NCBI RefSeq assembly: GCF_022829515.1
Contig: NZ_JAKSYL010000130.1
Coordinates: forward strand, 1-60,968
Direction: 5' to 3'
From: Methylobacterium sp. J-048
GTDB taxonomy: Bacteria; Pseudomonadota; Alphaproteobacteria; Rhizobiales; Beijerinckiaceae
DNA length: 60,968 nucleotides
Part shown: piece by piece, positions 1 to 8,457 of the stretch
How the letters are laid out: each line of letters begins with the position of its first letter
How positions within the stretch are numbered: position 1 is the stretch's first letter
Notes under the pieces: generated by a model
Databases searched by the model: none
Seen by the model: the letters and a program-made list of their open reading frames with translations, nothing else
Told to the model about the DNA's origin: nothing
Program-made: the position numbers and the translations under genes

Positions 1-218
1 GGAGCACATCGTAACCGAAACATGGATACGACACTACACCACCGTACGCCCGCACGCCTCACTGGGATACCGGCCGCCAGCACAAGAAGTGTTCATGCCA
101 GCCTTCACCGGTTGGCCGGCTGCGCTCGCACGACCAGCTCCGCCGGCCAAGCTACCCGTGGAGGAGCGGCCTACCGCGCACTAACTTTAACCTTGGACCA
201 CCCTGTGGGGGCCAATCA
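1..218 (+). mobile_element. Right end of an IS3-like insertion sequence (truncated by window edge)
   Basis: The last codons of a transposase run from base 2 to 184. About 34 bases after its stop the sequence reads ttggaccaccctgtgggg and then closes with gccaatca. Read from the outside inwards this is TGATTGGCCCCCACAGGG, the TGA...CCCC type of terminal inverted repeat seen in IS3-family elements, so I place the end at 218. The left end lies outside the window, so target duplication cannot be checked. Confidence 0.6.
2..184 (+). CDS. IS3-family transposase, C-terminal end only
   Basis: The reading frame starting at base 2 is open from the window edge to a TAA at 182-184 and gives 60 residues. 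It contains RHYTTVRPHASLGYRPPA, the closing signature of the DDE integrase core in IS3/IS481-type transposases (usually HYNTVRPHSALGYRPP). The catalytic triad lies upstream, outside the window. A different frame over the same DNA (22-318) is open but resembles nothing. Confidence 0.75.
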   Translation, partial: EHIVTETWIRHYTTVRPHASLGYRPPAQEVFMPAFTGWPAALARPAPPAKLPVEERPTAH

Positions 219-366
219 GTCCGGCAGCGTACCAGCACTGAGCGGGTCCTCCGTCACGGCACACTCTCCTTTCGGTGGGTATAAATCTTTTTGGTGCTTT
301 CTATCGTTCGGAGACTAATCGGGACACCTTGTGTGGACGACAGCGAACTCGAGCAAGGGCATTCCC

Positions 367-1137
367 GTGAAGGCGAACGGTAACACAATTCTCATCACCG
401 GCGGCGCGTCGGGCATCGGTCGCGAACTGGCGGAGCGGTTCCAGGCCCAGGACAACACGGTGATCATCGCCGGTCGCCGTCGCGAGCGCCTCGACGAGGT
501 CATCGCCGCGAACGAGGGCATGGTCAGCTACGTCCTCGACGTGGGGGACAAGGCGGACATCGAAGCCTTCGCGGCGACGGTGGTCGCCGAGCACCCGGGC
601 CTGAACGTCCTCATCAACAATGCCGGTATCATGACCGCCGAGGATGTCACATGCTCGCGGGACATGTCGGACGCCGAAGCGACGGTGACGACCAACCTGC
701 TCGGTCCGATCCGGCTCACCAACGCGCTCATCGATCATTTGATGACGAAGCCGGACGCGGCGGTGATCAACCTCTCGTCCGGCCTCGCGTTCGTGCCGCT
801 GGTATCAACGCCCACATACTGCGCGACGAAGGCAGCAATCCACTCGTACACGGTCAGCCTTCGGGACGCTCTGAAGGGACGGGTCGAGGTCATCGAGCTT
901 GTGCCGCCTGCCGTGCAGACGGAGCTCACCCCCGGCCAGTCGACACGTGCCGGCTACATGCCGCTGGACGCATTTATGGCCGAGGTGATGACGCTCTTCG
1001 CGCTGCAGCCGACGCCACCGGAAATCCTGGTGGAGCGCGTCGGCGTTCTGCGCTTCGCCGAAGCAGAGAAACGGTTTGATCAGACCCTGGCGAGCTTGAA
1101 CGATGCCGCCCGAAAGGCGCACGCCCAACAGGGCTGA
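367..1137 (+). CDS. SDR family oxidoreductase
   Basis: A classical short-chain dehydrogenase of 256 residues, NAD(P)-dependent and cytoplasmic; the substrate cannot be told. The cofactor-binding TGGASGIG lies at residues 11-18, NNAG near residue 80, and the catalytic Ser (NLSSG, about 138) and YCATK (Tyr about 151) are all present. The family's DltE-like branch fits best. The frame is open from 331, but I chose GTG at 367 because AAGGG sits 8 bases upstream and the protein then begins just before the first beta strand. It is the first gene after the IS end, so the IS could influence its expression. Confidence 0.85.
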   Translation: MKANGNTILITGGASGIGRELAERFQAQDNTVIIAGRRRERLDEVIAANEGMVSYVLDVGDKADIEAFAATVVAEHPGLNVLINNAGIMTAEDVTCSRDMSDAEATVTTNLLGPIRLTNALIDHLMTKPDAAVINLSSGLAFVPLVSTPTYCATKAAIHSYTVSLRDALKGRVEVIELVPPAVQTELTPGQSTRAGYMPLDAFMAEVMTLFALQPTPPEILVERVGVLRFAEAEKRFDQTLASLNDAARKAHAQQG

Positions 1138-1566
1138 GGATCGTCGGCCCATCGACGCCCGCGCCAGCCACATTATGCGTCTGCTTCAGCGGCGAGGTTC
1201 GTTAAACCAGACTGACTGGAAACCACCCCAAGTGGTCATTCTGCACCTGACCCATGTCGGGCATGCGGAGAGGCGGTGAGGCTTCCTAAAAGCGGTCACG
1301 CGTCGGCTGCCGCAGAAAAGCGGTGCGAGATAGGATCCGACTGGTAGGTCTTTCCGTGGAGGTCGGGAGATTGCTCGACCACGTGGTTGGAGGTAACCTC
1401 GGCGGTGCCGCGAAAAACGACCGCCCGACTTCGGCTGTCGAATACACGTCACCCCCGCCCCTCGCGTGGGTCGGCTAGCGTCTCTGAAGCAAATGCCCGA
1501 CGCACGGGCAGCCGCAGTGATCAGCACCGACGCGTGCTGCGCGCCTGCGGTCTCAGGAGCGCATCC
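1138..1566. other. Intergenic stretch, no gene seen
   Basis: No frame here resembles a protein. Around 1196-1245 lies ggttcgttaaaccagac followed by actggaaaccaccccaag, a degenerate intergenic motif that recurs in altered form near 2755 and 6300. The frame of the following monooxygenase is open back to 1387, but that extension has no family resemblance. Confidence 0.5.
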
Positions 1567-2688
1567 ATGCGACAGACGATCACGATCCTCGGCGCAGGTC
1601 CCGGCGGCCTTGCGCTGGCCCGCGTCCTCCACGTCCACGGGATCGCAGCAACGATCTACGAGGGCGAACCGTCAGCCGATGTGAGGACACAGGGCGGCCT
1701 ACTCGACATCCATGAACACACCGGCCAGATCGCCCTAAGAGGCGCGGGCCTCTATGACGATTTCCTCCATCTCGTCCGCCCCGGCGAAGACGCAAAGCGC
1801 GTGGTCGATCGGAACGGCACTGTGCTGTTCGACCGCCCCGGCACGCCCGTGGGGCATCGACCCGAGGTCGATCGCGGCGACCTGCGACGGATGCTAATCG
1901 CTTCGCTTCCTCCAGGGACGATCCGATGGGACCACAAAGCAGTGGCGGTGGCTGCATGTGGAGATGGGCGGCACGCGGTCACCTTCACGAACGGCGGGAC
2001 GGTTACGACTGATGTGCTTGTGGGCGCGGACGGGGCGTGGTCGAAGGTCCGCCCCCTACTCTCTGGGATAGCGCCCGCCTACACGGGCACCTCGTTCGTC
2101 GAGACGACCATTCACGAGGGTGACGCACGCCTCAAGGCCAGCGCGGACGCCATTGGCAGGGGCACGCTCATGGCCGTAGCGCCGGGTATGGGTATCCTCG
2201 CACACCGCTATGCGGGTGGGCGGCTCCACACGTACACGGCTCTGAATAGGCCGAAGCCTTGGTTTGACGCCATCGACTTCGGCGACATGCAGAGGGCACT
2301 GGCCCACATCGCGGCCGAGTTTGCAGGATGGGCACCACACCTGACGGCCCTCATAACGACCAGCGACATAGACCCAATCCTTCGTCCGATCTACGCGCTG
2401 CCCGTCGGCTACCGGTGGGACCGTATGCCCGGCCTGACCCTTCTTGGCGACGCGGCGCACCTGATGTCGCCGTTCGCGGGGGAGGGAGCGAACCTCGCTC
2501 TCTACGATGGTGCCGAACTCGCGCGAGCGATCATCGCCTTGCCTGATGACATGAACGCCGCGCTCACCGCATACGAGCGAACGCTGTTTCCCCGAAGCGC
2601 TGAAATCGCTGACGCCTCCGGGCGGAACCTTGCCCGGTTCTTTGGCGCGGAGGCGCCTCACAAAGTAACCGCTATGTTTGCATCCTAG
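1567..2688 (+). CDS. FAD-dependent monooxygenase, TetX/PHBH-like
   Basis: A flavoprotein hydroxylase of 373 residues using FAD and NAD(P)H. The N-terminal Rossmann fold begins at once with [13 protein letters not shown] (GxGxxG at 9-14). The second FAD-binding motif, [18 protein letters not shown], is at about 294-311, as in class A monooxygenases such as TetX and p-hydroxybenzoate hydroxylase. A TetX-like role (drug hydroxylation) is possible, but substrate residues cannot be judged by eye. ATG 1567 was chosen over the open extension to 1387 because the dinucleotide fold starts three residues after it. Confidence 0.85.
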   Translation: MRQTITILGAGPGGLALARVLHVHGIAATIYEGEPSADVRTQGGLLDIHEHTGQIALRGAGLYDDFLHLVRPGEDAKRVVDRNGTVLFDRPGTPVGHRPEVDRGDLRRMLIASLPPGTIRWDHKAVAVAACGDGRHAVTFTNGGTVTTDVLVGADGAWSKVRPLLSGIAPAYTGTSFVETTIHEGDARLKASADAIGRGTLMAVAPGMGILAHRYAGGRLHTYTALNRPKPWFDAIDFGDMQRALAHIAAEFAGWAPHLTALITTSDIDPILRPIYALPVGYRWDRMPGLTLLGDAAHLMSPFAGEGANLALYDGAELARAIIALPDDMNAALTAYERTLFPRSAEIADASGRNLARFFGAEAPHKVTAMFAS

Positions 2689-2823
2689 CTATTATGAACG
2701 CGCGGTATCGCGGCTGAGGACGGAAACGGCGTCCGCTTCCCGAACTTCTCGCCCAGAAGCGGACTGGCGGAAATCCACCTATTGCAGCCGATCAAGCTAG
2801 TTCGGTTAGGGTGTACCCATAAC

Positions 2824-2842
2824 GAACCAGCAGTGCTGGTTC
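2824..2842. terminator. Perfect 9+9 bp hairpin between convergent genes
   Basis: GAACCAGCA, one base, TGCTGGTTC: a perfect inverted repeat placed between the converging monooxygenase and nnrU-like genes. There is no T-run on either strand, so a Rho-independent terminator role is only likely. It may instead belong to the palindromic repeat family also seen at 5327-5361 and 6354-6385, which share the GAACCAG arm. Confidence 0.4.
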
Positions 2843-2972
2843 CCGTCCGCATACCCAAATCGAACTGGCCTGATCGACTGCAGTGAGTGGAAAGTGGTCC
2901 GGCCGCTTTCGGCGAGATCGACCAGGAACTGGACGTTCGAAAGTTTTTGGTCAGAGCAGGTTGGCCCTTTCG

Positions 2973-3674
2973 TTACACTACCCAGCGCCAAACCCCCGCG
3001 GGCCATCCAACCAGCGGAATATGCGCCCACGTTGCTGCCAGCCAAACGACGAGTCCGCCGAGGATGGCGTGCGCCCCAAAGCCACCGAATGTCGTGCGAC
3101 CGTGCGCAATGGCGGCGAATGGCAGGTAGCTGGTACGGCTCTGCCACGCGGTCCACCCCTGCGGGTCCAGGCGTGCTTTCTTCTGATCCTGGAAGACTGC
3201 ACCCACGAGCGAGAGCACGATGATCGCGCCCAATAGGATGACGTTTTACGTGATCGGCAGGACGAGGATGTGGCTGCCACCCCAGATCGCGAAGGACCAC
3301 ATCATGGGGTGGCGGGTGATACCGTAGACGCCACGAGCCTGTGCCGTAGCCGCTTGCTTGGCAGCGCCGGGCAGCGCTGGGTTGCGGAACAACGAGCCCA
3401 TGAGCAGGATCGAGGCGATCAGCATCAAGACCGTGGAAAGCGCCCATAGCCCATCGCCCACGGCCCATAACGGCTCGGTGATTGGCGCCACCCAGTAGGC
3501 CCAGGCCGTCGCGCCCAGGGTGATGGTGGCCACGAGCGAGTAGAGACCGCTGAAGCCGCCCTCGCCGAGCCTCGCGACCAGCGGACGCCGCAGAGGATGC
3601 GACAGGGCGAAGTGCGTGCCGACGAAGGAGCCGGCGGTCGCCAGCACTATCCCTGCCCCGTCCATCATCGGCAC
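2973..3674 (-). pseudogene. NnrU-like membrane protein gene with an in-frame stop
   Basis: NnrU-family multi-spanning inner-membrane protein, associated in some species with denitrification gene sets; its function is poorly defined. The N-terminal part (from 3674) has several hydrophobic helices and the family motif GITRHPMMWSFAIWG. The C-terminal part (3233-2973) carries on in exactly the same frame with HGRTTFGGFGAHAILGG. Between them, after LPIT, is a single TAA at 3248-3246 with no shift, so one substitution explains the break. Without it the protein would be about 233 residues, normal for the family. The start overlaps the end of the upstream hydrolase by 10 bases, suggesting an operon. 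A sequencing error is the alternative. Confidence 0.75.
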
Positions 3675-4489
3675 GTCTCCTGCCAGCGCTCCAGACTGTC
3701 GAGGATGAGCGAGTTGGCGGCCTCGGGTGCTTCGAGCGGGACCAGATGCGCCGCACCGGGAACCTCGACATGGCGAGCGTTCGGCAGCCTCGCCGCGATC
3801 GTCCGGCTGAGCCGGGTCGGTAGGATGGCGTCCTCCGCCCCGGACACAATCAGTGCGGGCGCTGTGATCCGCGGCAGGTCGTCGAGAACGCCGTCTCGCT
3901 CAAGCAGCACTGCGCGCACCGTGATGTTGGTGCGACGACGATCCCAGGTGCGCAGTCGCTTGAGCAGGTCTTCACCGATTTGCGGCTGAAGCTTTCTCGT
4001 CCTCGGGGACAGCAGGCTCGATAGGATGATGCCGTCCACAGTCCGGTCGAACGCACCGAACCGCATCAGGTTCGTCAGCAGCGTCGCCTTCGCCCACTGC
4101 ATCGGCAGCGGTGGCTGCGCTGAGGTGTTGAACAGCGCCATGCCGCCCACACGACCCGCTGCACGCAGTGCGATCCGTGGGGCGACGAACCCACCCCATG
4201 ACGTCCCGAGGATCACGGCTGGGGTGCGAACGCCCGACGCGTCGAGCACTTGAATTGCGGCCTCGGCACACTCATCCATCGTGAAGCTGCGGCCGGGACC
4301 AGCGCTCTGTCCATGACCGGGCGGATCGAATGCCAATGTCCGCCAGCCCACAGCACGGATCGCCGGAACCTGGTTCCGCCACATGGTGTGATCGGAGAAG
4401 AGGCTGGGCCAGAGGAGCGCAACCGGCTCGCCCGGGGAGCCCTGGTCATCGACGAAGATCGGGCCGAGGTTGGTGGGAATGGAGGCCAT
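3665..4489 (-). CDS. Alpha/beta hydrolase
   Basis: A cytoplasmic alpha/beta-fold hydrolase of 274 residues. The nucleophile elbow GTSWGG has Ser97, the acid is in SGAEDAIL and the catalytic His is in GAAHLVPLEAP, so the triad is complete. DPPGHGQS at about 55-62 is the typical HGxS-like loop. Ester or lactone hydrolysis (as in 3-oxoadipate enol-lactonases) is plausible, but the substrate is unknown. I chose the ATG at 4489; the frame extends to 4732 without homology. It is followed closely by the broken nnrU-like gene and preceded by an MBL hydrolase 61 bases upstream, so the three probably form one transcript. Confidence 0.85.
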   Translation of the reverse strand: MASIPTNLGPIFVDDQGSPGEPVALLWPSLFSDHTMWRNQVPAIRAVGWRTLAFDPPGHGQSAGPGRSFTMDECAEAAIQVLDASGVRTPAVILGTSWGGFVAPRIALRAAGRVGGMALFNTSAQPPLPMQWAKATLLTNLMRFGAFDRTVDGIILSSLLSPRTRKLQPQIGEDLLKRLRTWDRRRTNITVRAVLLERDGVLDDLPRITAPALIVSGAEDAILPTRLSRTIAARLPNARHVEVPGAAHLVPLEAPEAANSLILDSLERWQETCR

Positions 4490-4550
4490 GCTCAAGCTTA
4501 GCCGATCCGGGCAGTTTTGTCGCTTGCGCCCGAAGGCGGAAGCACCGCAG

Positions 4551-5246
4551 TCACCGGCTGCCCCACGTCCTCCGCACCCGGTCCGATGCCCCCGAATGAA
4601 TGAGGCTGCCGTGCCCGAAGGCCGCCGCTTCGAACTGCAATCCGCCGATCTTGCGCTGGCTGCGTCGTCCTTCGGCTTCGTCCTCGAAACCCACCGGATC
4701 GCCGATCCCGAGGATGTTAGTTCCCACGTCACCCGCGATCAGCAACTGCCGTCCTTTCCAGAGGAAGGCGACCTGGCCTGCGCAATGACCCGGCGTGCCG
4801 ATGACGTTCAGGCCACCGGCAACGGGCAGCGTATCGCCATCGGCCATATGCCGATCGATCTTGAACGGCTCCATCATCTTGTTGGGTCGCCACACGAAGC
4901 GGTAGGCCAGTCCGAGTAGGAATTGAGGAGAGGGCGTCATGGGTCGGAACGGACCGCCGCTCTCCGCGAAAGGCGCGTCGAGGGCGTGCATGTAGGTGGT
5001 CGCATCCGTCTCGCGCAGGATCGCCGCAGCACTACCGATATGGTCGGGATGGCCGTGCGTGAAGACCAGATGGCGGATGTCCGTGCGCTTGCGGCCGAGT
5101 TCTTCCACTGCCTTCCAAACCACATCCGCCTTGTTGAGAAAGCCAGCATCGACCAGCGTTAGTTCGGTGCCGTCGTCCAGGAGGATGCAGTTCGCATTGC
5201 CAAGCGCCAGAAGGTAGGCGCCATCGATGATCCGCTTCAACGCCAT
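4551..5246 (-). CDS. MBL fold metallo-hydrolase
   Basis: Metallo-beta-lactamase-fold hydrolase of 231 residues. The metal-binding signature THGHPDH (His64, His66, Asp68, His69) is intact. GTPGHCAGQV supplies the next His and AGDVGTN the bridging Asp, so a dinuclear zinc site is expected. No signal peptide is present, so it is cytoplasmic. The C-terminal portion is unusually basic and ends in a short tail. Possible roles include glyoxalase-II-like or lactonase activity; nothing in the sequence decides between them. It is first in a leftward operon with the alpha/beta hydrolase. Confidence 0.85.
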   Translation of the reverse strand: MALKRIIDGAYLLALGNANCILLDDGTELTLVDAGFLNKADVVWKAVEELGRKRTDIRHLVFTHGHPDHIGSAAAILRETDATTYMHALDAPFAESGGPFRPMTPSPQFLLGLAYRFVWRPNKMMEPFKIDRHMADGDTLPVAGGLNVIGTPGHCAGQVAFLWKGRQLLIAGDVGTNILGIGDPVGFEDEAEGRRSQRKIGGLQFEAAAFGHGSLIHSGASDRVRRTWGSR

Positions 5247-5326
5247 GCTGCGTCCTCAAAATGACTGCTCGCGGGATGCTACACCGGGTGGTGGGACGGC
5301 TGGACTGGGTCGGAAGCGGCTGTTAG

Positions 5327-5361
5327 GCTGGTTCGTTTAAGGCGTGCCGCCGAGAACCAGC
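5327..5361. repeat. Interrupted inverted repeat GCTGGTTC ... GAACCAGC
   Basis: Two perfect 8-bp arms (5327-5334 and 5354-5361) are separated by 19 bases in the 285-bp gap between two divergent genes. The arms match those of the hairpin at 2824-2842 and resemble the palindrome at 6354-6385, suggesting a small family of intergenic palindromes confined to this part of the window. Confidence 0.45.
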
Positions 5362-5531
5362 ACCGCCGGTTCGCTATAGGTGCGCCTCTTTCAGACCGGC
5401 ACTCGTGGCTGATTTTGAACGCCATGCGGATCAAAGCGGCGTGCAGAAGTTGGATTGCGGCGCAAGAAGCGGGAAGCGTGACAGACCGGGCGGTCACATA
5501 CGTGGTTCGTTGCTAAGCTACGGAGCCTCTC

Positions 5532-6281
5532 GTGATCGATCCCCACGTCACAATCGAGCCGTCGATCCTCTACCTCGGAACCCCGGTCGTTCTCATCAGC
5601 ACGCAGAACGAGGACGGCACCGCCAACCTCGCGCCGATGTCGTCCGCTTGGTGGCTGGGCTGGCGATGCATGCTCGGCCTCCAGACTGCATCGCAGACGC
5701 CGCAGAACATGATCCGCACGGGGCAGTGCGTCCTCAACCTACCGTCGCCGAAACAGGCTGAAGCGGTGAACAGGCTGGCGCGCCTGACGGGCACCGAGAA
5801 GCTACCCGAACTGAAGCAGCGGCTGGGCTACGCGTATGAGCCTTCCAAGTTCGAAGTGGCTGGCCTGACACCCATCGCATCGCAGACCGTCGCCGCACCG
5901 CGTGCGTTGGAGTGCCCCATCCAATTGGAAGCCGTCGTCGCCGCACAACACGGGATCATGGACGACGATCCCCAAGTCGCCGGCCTGCTCTCCGCGTTCG
6001 AAGTGCGCATCACCCGCGTCCACGTGCATCCGAGCTTGCTCATGGATGGGCACGAGAACCGCATCGATCCTGCCAAGTGGCAGCCGTTGATCATGAACTT
6101 CCAGAAGCTCTACGGGGTGTCCAGCATCGAGGTAGTCCCGTCGCGCCTCGCGGAGATCGAGGAGAAGGCCTACCGCATGCCCGACGTGGATCGAGCTCGC
6201 GACGTTGTGCTTGAACCAGCCAGATGGCGTAACACCTGCCGGGATGGGTACGACCCGAACAAAGATCTCAGGCTGGGTTAG
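5532..6281 (+). CDS. Flavin reductase-like, FMN-binding split-barrel protein
   Basis: A 249-residue member of the DIM6/NTAB flavin reductase group (FMN-binding split barrel). Residues 15-60 (TPVVLISTQNEDGTANLAPM and the following SSAWWLGW) match the FMN-binding start of the fold, and RTGQCVLNLP continues it. It probably reduces flavin with NAD(P)H, supplying a monooxygenase, or acts alone on a small substrate. The FAD monooxygenase at 1567 binds its own flavin tightly, so a partnership is not implied. The start is the GTG at 5532. The fold ends near residue 200 and the last 45 residues are lineage-specific. Confidence 0.8.
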   Translation: MIDPHVTIEPSILYLGTPVVLISTQNEDGTANLAPMSSAWWLGWRCMLGLQTASQTPQNMIRTGQCVLNLPSPKQAEAVNRLARLTGTEKLPELKQRLGYAYEPSKFEVAGLTPIASQTVAAPRALECPIQLEAVVAAQHGIMDDDPQVAGLLSAFEVRITRVHVHPSLLMDGHENRIDPAKWQPLIMNFQKLYGVSSIEVVPSRLAEIEEKAYRMPDVDRARDVVLEPARWRNTCRDGYDPNKDLRLG

Positions 6282-6779
6282 CTTCGGTCCGCCTCCATTC
6301 GTTACCGCTCGGAAGCAGACCGGCCGGAAACCACCCGAAGCGGCCGATCCGCTTGGTTCGATTTGGATATATCCTTATCGAACCAGTTGGACGCTGCTCT
6401 GATAAGGGTCATCTATCGATCCAGATCGAACTCCCCCATTTCGAGCCGGCATAACGAACCGCGCGAGAACAACCTGTTGATGTGGTCGGCTGATGGCAGG
6501 AAAAGATGCCGCGCTCGCCATCCTGCCGTTCCGCAACGCGGCCCTTATGCGAATGGTCGACCGCCGCCATTAGCATCTGCTTACGGGACACAGTCGCAGA
6601 CAGCTGAATGGCCGGGGGTGAGCGCAAAGCCGAACGTCAGCTTTCAGCCGTAGGATGCGGAATAAGCAACCCACGATTTTAGGCATCCGTAAGTCCACCT
6701 TCCGTATGTTCGCGAGCCTATCCTCAACACCTCATCTCACGATCACGGACGGGCCGCGAACTGGCAAAGACTCTGTGCT
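6282..6779. other. Intergenic stretch with a long palindrome
   Basis: No protein-like frame is visible. The stretch holds the degenerate ggaagcagaccggccgg motif near 6311 and the 32-bp palindrome described separately. It marks the boundary between the redox-gene block on the left and the accessory island on the right. Confidence 0.5.
6354..6385. repeat. 32-bp near-perfect palindrome
   Basis: Left half TGGTTCGATTTGGATA and right half TATCCTTATCGAACCA are reverse complements except for two adjacent positions. The centre contains GGATATATCC, which recalls the GGATATCC core of the regulator operator at 7071-7094. There is no T-run after it, so it looks more like a protein-binding site or an extragenic palindrome than a terminator. 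Confidence 0.55.
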
Positions 6780-7025
6780 CTACCCCGGGGGGACGTGGGT
6801 GAGCTCCTCGATGACCTGATGCAGATCCAAGCCAATGATCGCGGCTAGATCGAGCAACTCGATCAGGTCGACTCGTCGCTCGCCGCTCTCGATGTTCGAC
6901 ACGAACGGCTGGTGTCGTCCGAGCCGGCCTGCCACTTCGGCCTGGGTCAGGCCTGCCGCCTCCCGCGCACGTACGACGAGCTCGATCAGACGCGCGTGCC
7001 GAGCTGAACCGAGGGTGCGCGCCAT
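6780..7025 (-). CDS. XRE-family helix-turn-helix regulator (copy 1)
   Basis: An 81-residue protein that is almost only a Cro/C1-type helix-turn-helix: GLTQAEVAGRLGRHQPFVSN at about 25-44 holds the two DNA-binding helices, followed by IESGERRVDL. It is a clear paralog of the 81-residue protein at 13961-14206, with identical GRHQPFVS, RRVDL and ELLDL blocks. Size and fold match the controller proteins of restriction-modification systems and phage repressors. It is transcribed away from the secreted-protein gene at 7189, and the operator-like repeat lies between them, so it most likely represses or times both genes. Confidence 0.85.
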   Translation of the reverse strand: MARTLGSARHARLIELVVRAREAAGLTQAEVAGRLGRHQPFVSNIESGERRVDLIELLDLAAIIGLDLHQVIEELTHVPPG

Positions 7026-7070
7026 GCCGGGCCGTGCGGGTGAGAACCGCCAGCTCGACTAGAACCGATA

Positions 7071-7105
7071 TTTGGATATCCAAAAGTCGGATATTTCGCT
7101 GGACT
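7071..7105. promoter_or_regulatory. Operator for the XRE regulator, copy 1
   Basis: The intergenic DNA has a perfect 14-bp palindrome TTTGGATATCCAAA (7071-7084) overlapping an inverted repeat ATATCC-7 bp-GGATAT (7076-7094). It is followed by an 18-bp string, cggatatttcgctggact (7088-7105), that is repeated exactly at 14284-14301 beside the paralogous regulator. Conservation of half-sites, spacing and flank in two otherwise different regions argues for a binding site. Confidence 0.75.
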
Positions 7106-7188
7106 ACCACCCCTCACCGGAGCCACACGACGCACCGGGGCGCACGCCGGTCAGGCGGCTCGCCCGAGCACGCGACGGAAGGGCAGCT

Positions 7189-8355
7189 ATGAGGACGCGG
7201 CGCAAGCACACCAGCGTAAAGGTCGCGACAGCACTCACCCTGGCTTCGCTCGCCCCATCGGACGCCCGGGCAGGGCCAAGCTTCGTCCAGACCTACATCG
7301 ACGCGCAGGGAGGCTGCGCCAGTGCGGCCGGCCCCCTGGCGTTCGTCCTGGCCGGGGGCGGCCTGCAGGCGCCGTTCGGCAAGCTCGCCGGCGAATGGAC
7401 GGAGGCGGATCTCGCTGCCCTCCCCGCCATCTTGTCCGCGTGCGAGCGGACGGCGGCCCGGGTGAACCCATATCTCGCCGCCGAGGTCGTGGGCCAGGCA
7501 CGGGAGCTCGAGACGCGCGTGCCGCAGATCGTGGCGGCCGCGCGCACCGAGCGGGTACGGCAGGTGGCTCAGCTCCAAGCCCGGCGGGATCTCGCGCAGG
7601 CGCGGATCGAGGCGGCACGCCGGCCGGCGGACGTGGCCGCCGCCAACCCCGAGGACGAGGTTCGACGCCTGGAGGCGGAGGCCGGACGTGCGGAAGCGCA
7701 GGCGCGGGCCGCGGCGGGGTACCGTGATCGTGCCTTGCGTGATGTGGCCGAACAACGATCGCAGGCCGCGACGCCTCGACCTGAGGGGATGCCAAACAAG
7801 CCCGCAGGTGACGGGAGCCAGCCGGCGGTCGGCCCAACGGCGACATTCGGCTTCGACGTGCCGAGCTTCCGTCGGATGTACGATACGCGCCTGCGCGGTG
7901 ATGGCGACGGCGGTATCGAGGAATGCGCCGAGCAGAACATGAACTACGTCTGCCGGTTCGACGATGCCCCGTTCCGCAAGTCGGTCGAGGCGTTCCGCAA
8001 GCTCGACCTCGCGCGAGGTTCGTTCAGCTCGAAGCTCAGCCTGTCGGTGGTCAGCCGGGCCGGTAGAGCATCGCGCATCGTGCTCACCGGTGACCGTGCG
8101 GATCCGATGAATTTGTTCGGCTTCGTCGGCAAAGTTGCCAGCCTGATCAAGACGCTCGAGCCGGGGATCGCGGAGGCGGGGGTGCAGGATCTGCTGAGCG
8201 CGGGGCTGAGCCTGACGCGCGGCGACGACGATCCGACCATCGGCGCCGAGCGGAAAATCGTTCGGGGTGCGTACGTCGCCCGGTGCAGATCCGCCCCGTC
8301 GCACGAGAGCACGGCCATGACGTGCACGTTCGAGCCACGCGCATTGCAACTGTGA
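7189..8355 (+). CDS. Secreted protein of unknown function with coiled coil
   Basis: 388 residues; I do not recognise the family. Residues 1-28 form a signal peptide (basic start, hydrophobic core, cleavage after DARA), so it is exported. Residues about 110-195 are rich in Ala, Glu and Arg with heptad-like spacing (RRLEAEAGRAEAQARAAAG) and should form a coiled coil. After a Pro/Gly linker comes a globular part (about 220-388) with Cys pairs near CAEQNMNYVC and a C-terminal CRS...MTC. ATG 7189 has GGAAGGG just upstream; the open frame back to 7072 crosses the operator and is rejected. It is divergent from the XRE regulator and convergent with the terminase operon. Confidence 0.7.
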   Translation: MRTRRKHTSVKVATALTLASLAPSDARAGPSFVQTYIDAQGGCASAAGPLAFVLAGGGLQAPFGKLAGEWTEADLAALPAILSACERTAARVNPYLAAEVVGQARELETRVPQIVAAARTERVRQVAQLQARRDLAQARIEAARRPADVAAANPEDEVRRLEAEAGRAEAQARAAAGYRDRALRDVAEQRSQAATPRPEGMPNKPAGDGSQPAVGPTATFGFDVPSFRRMYDTRLRGDGDGGIEECAEQNMNYVCRFDDAPFRKSVEAFRKLDLARGSFSSKLSLSVVSRAGRASRIVLTGDRADPMNLFGFVGKVASLIKTLEPGIAEAGVQDLLSAGLSLTRGDDDPTIGAERKIVRGAYVARCRSAPSHESTAMTCTFEPRALQL

Positions 8356-8457
8356 CACGACCGTTCTCTTCTGATCCCAAGATCTCGACCAGTCTGAGCA
8401 CGTACGGTGTCGTCTGCTCAACAGCTCGCGCGCCATTGACCGCGGCGAGTTTGCCCC

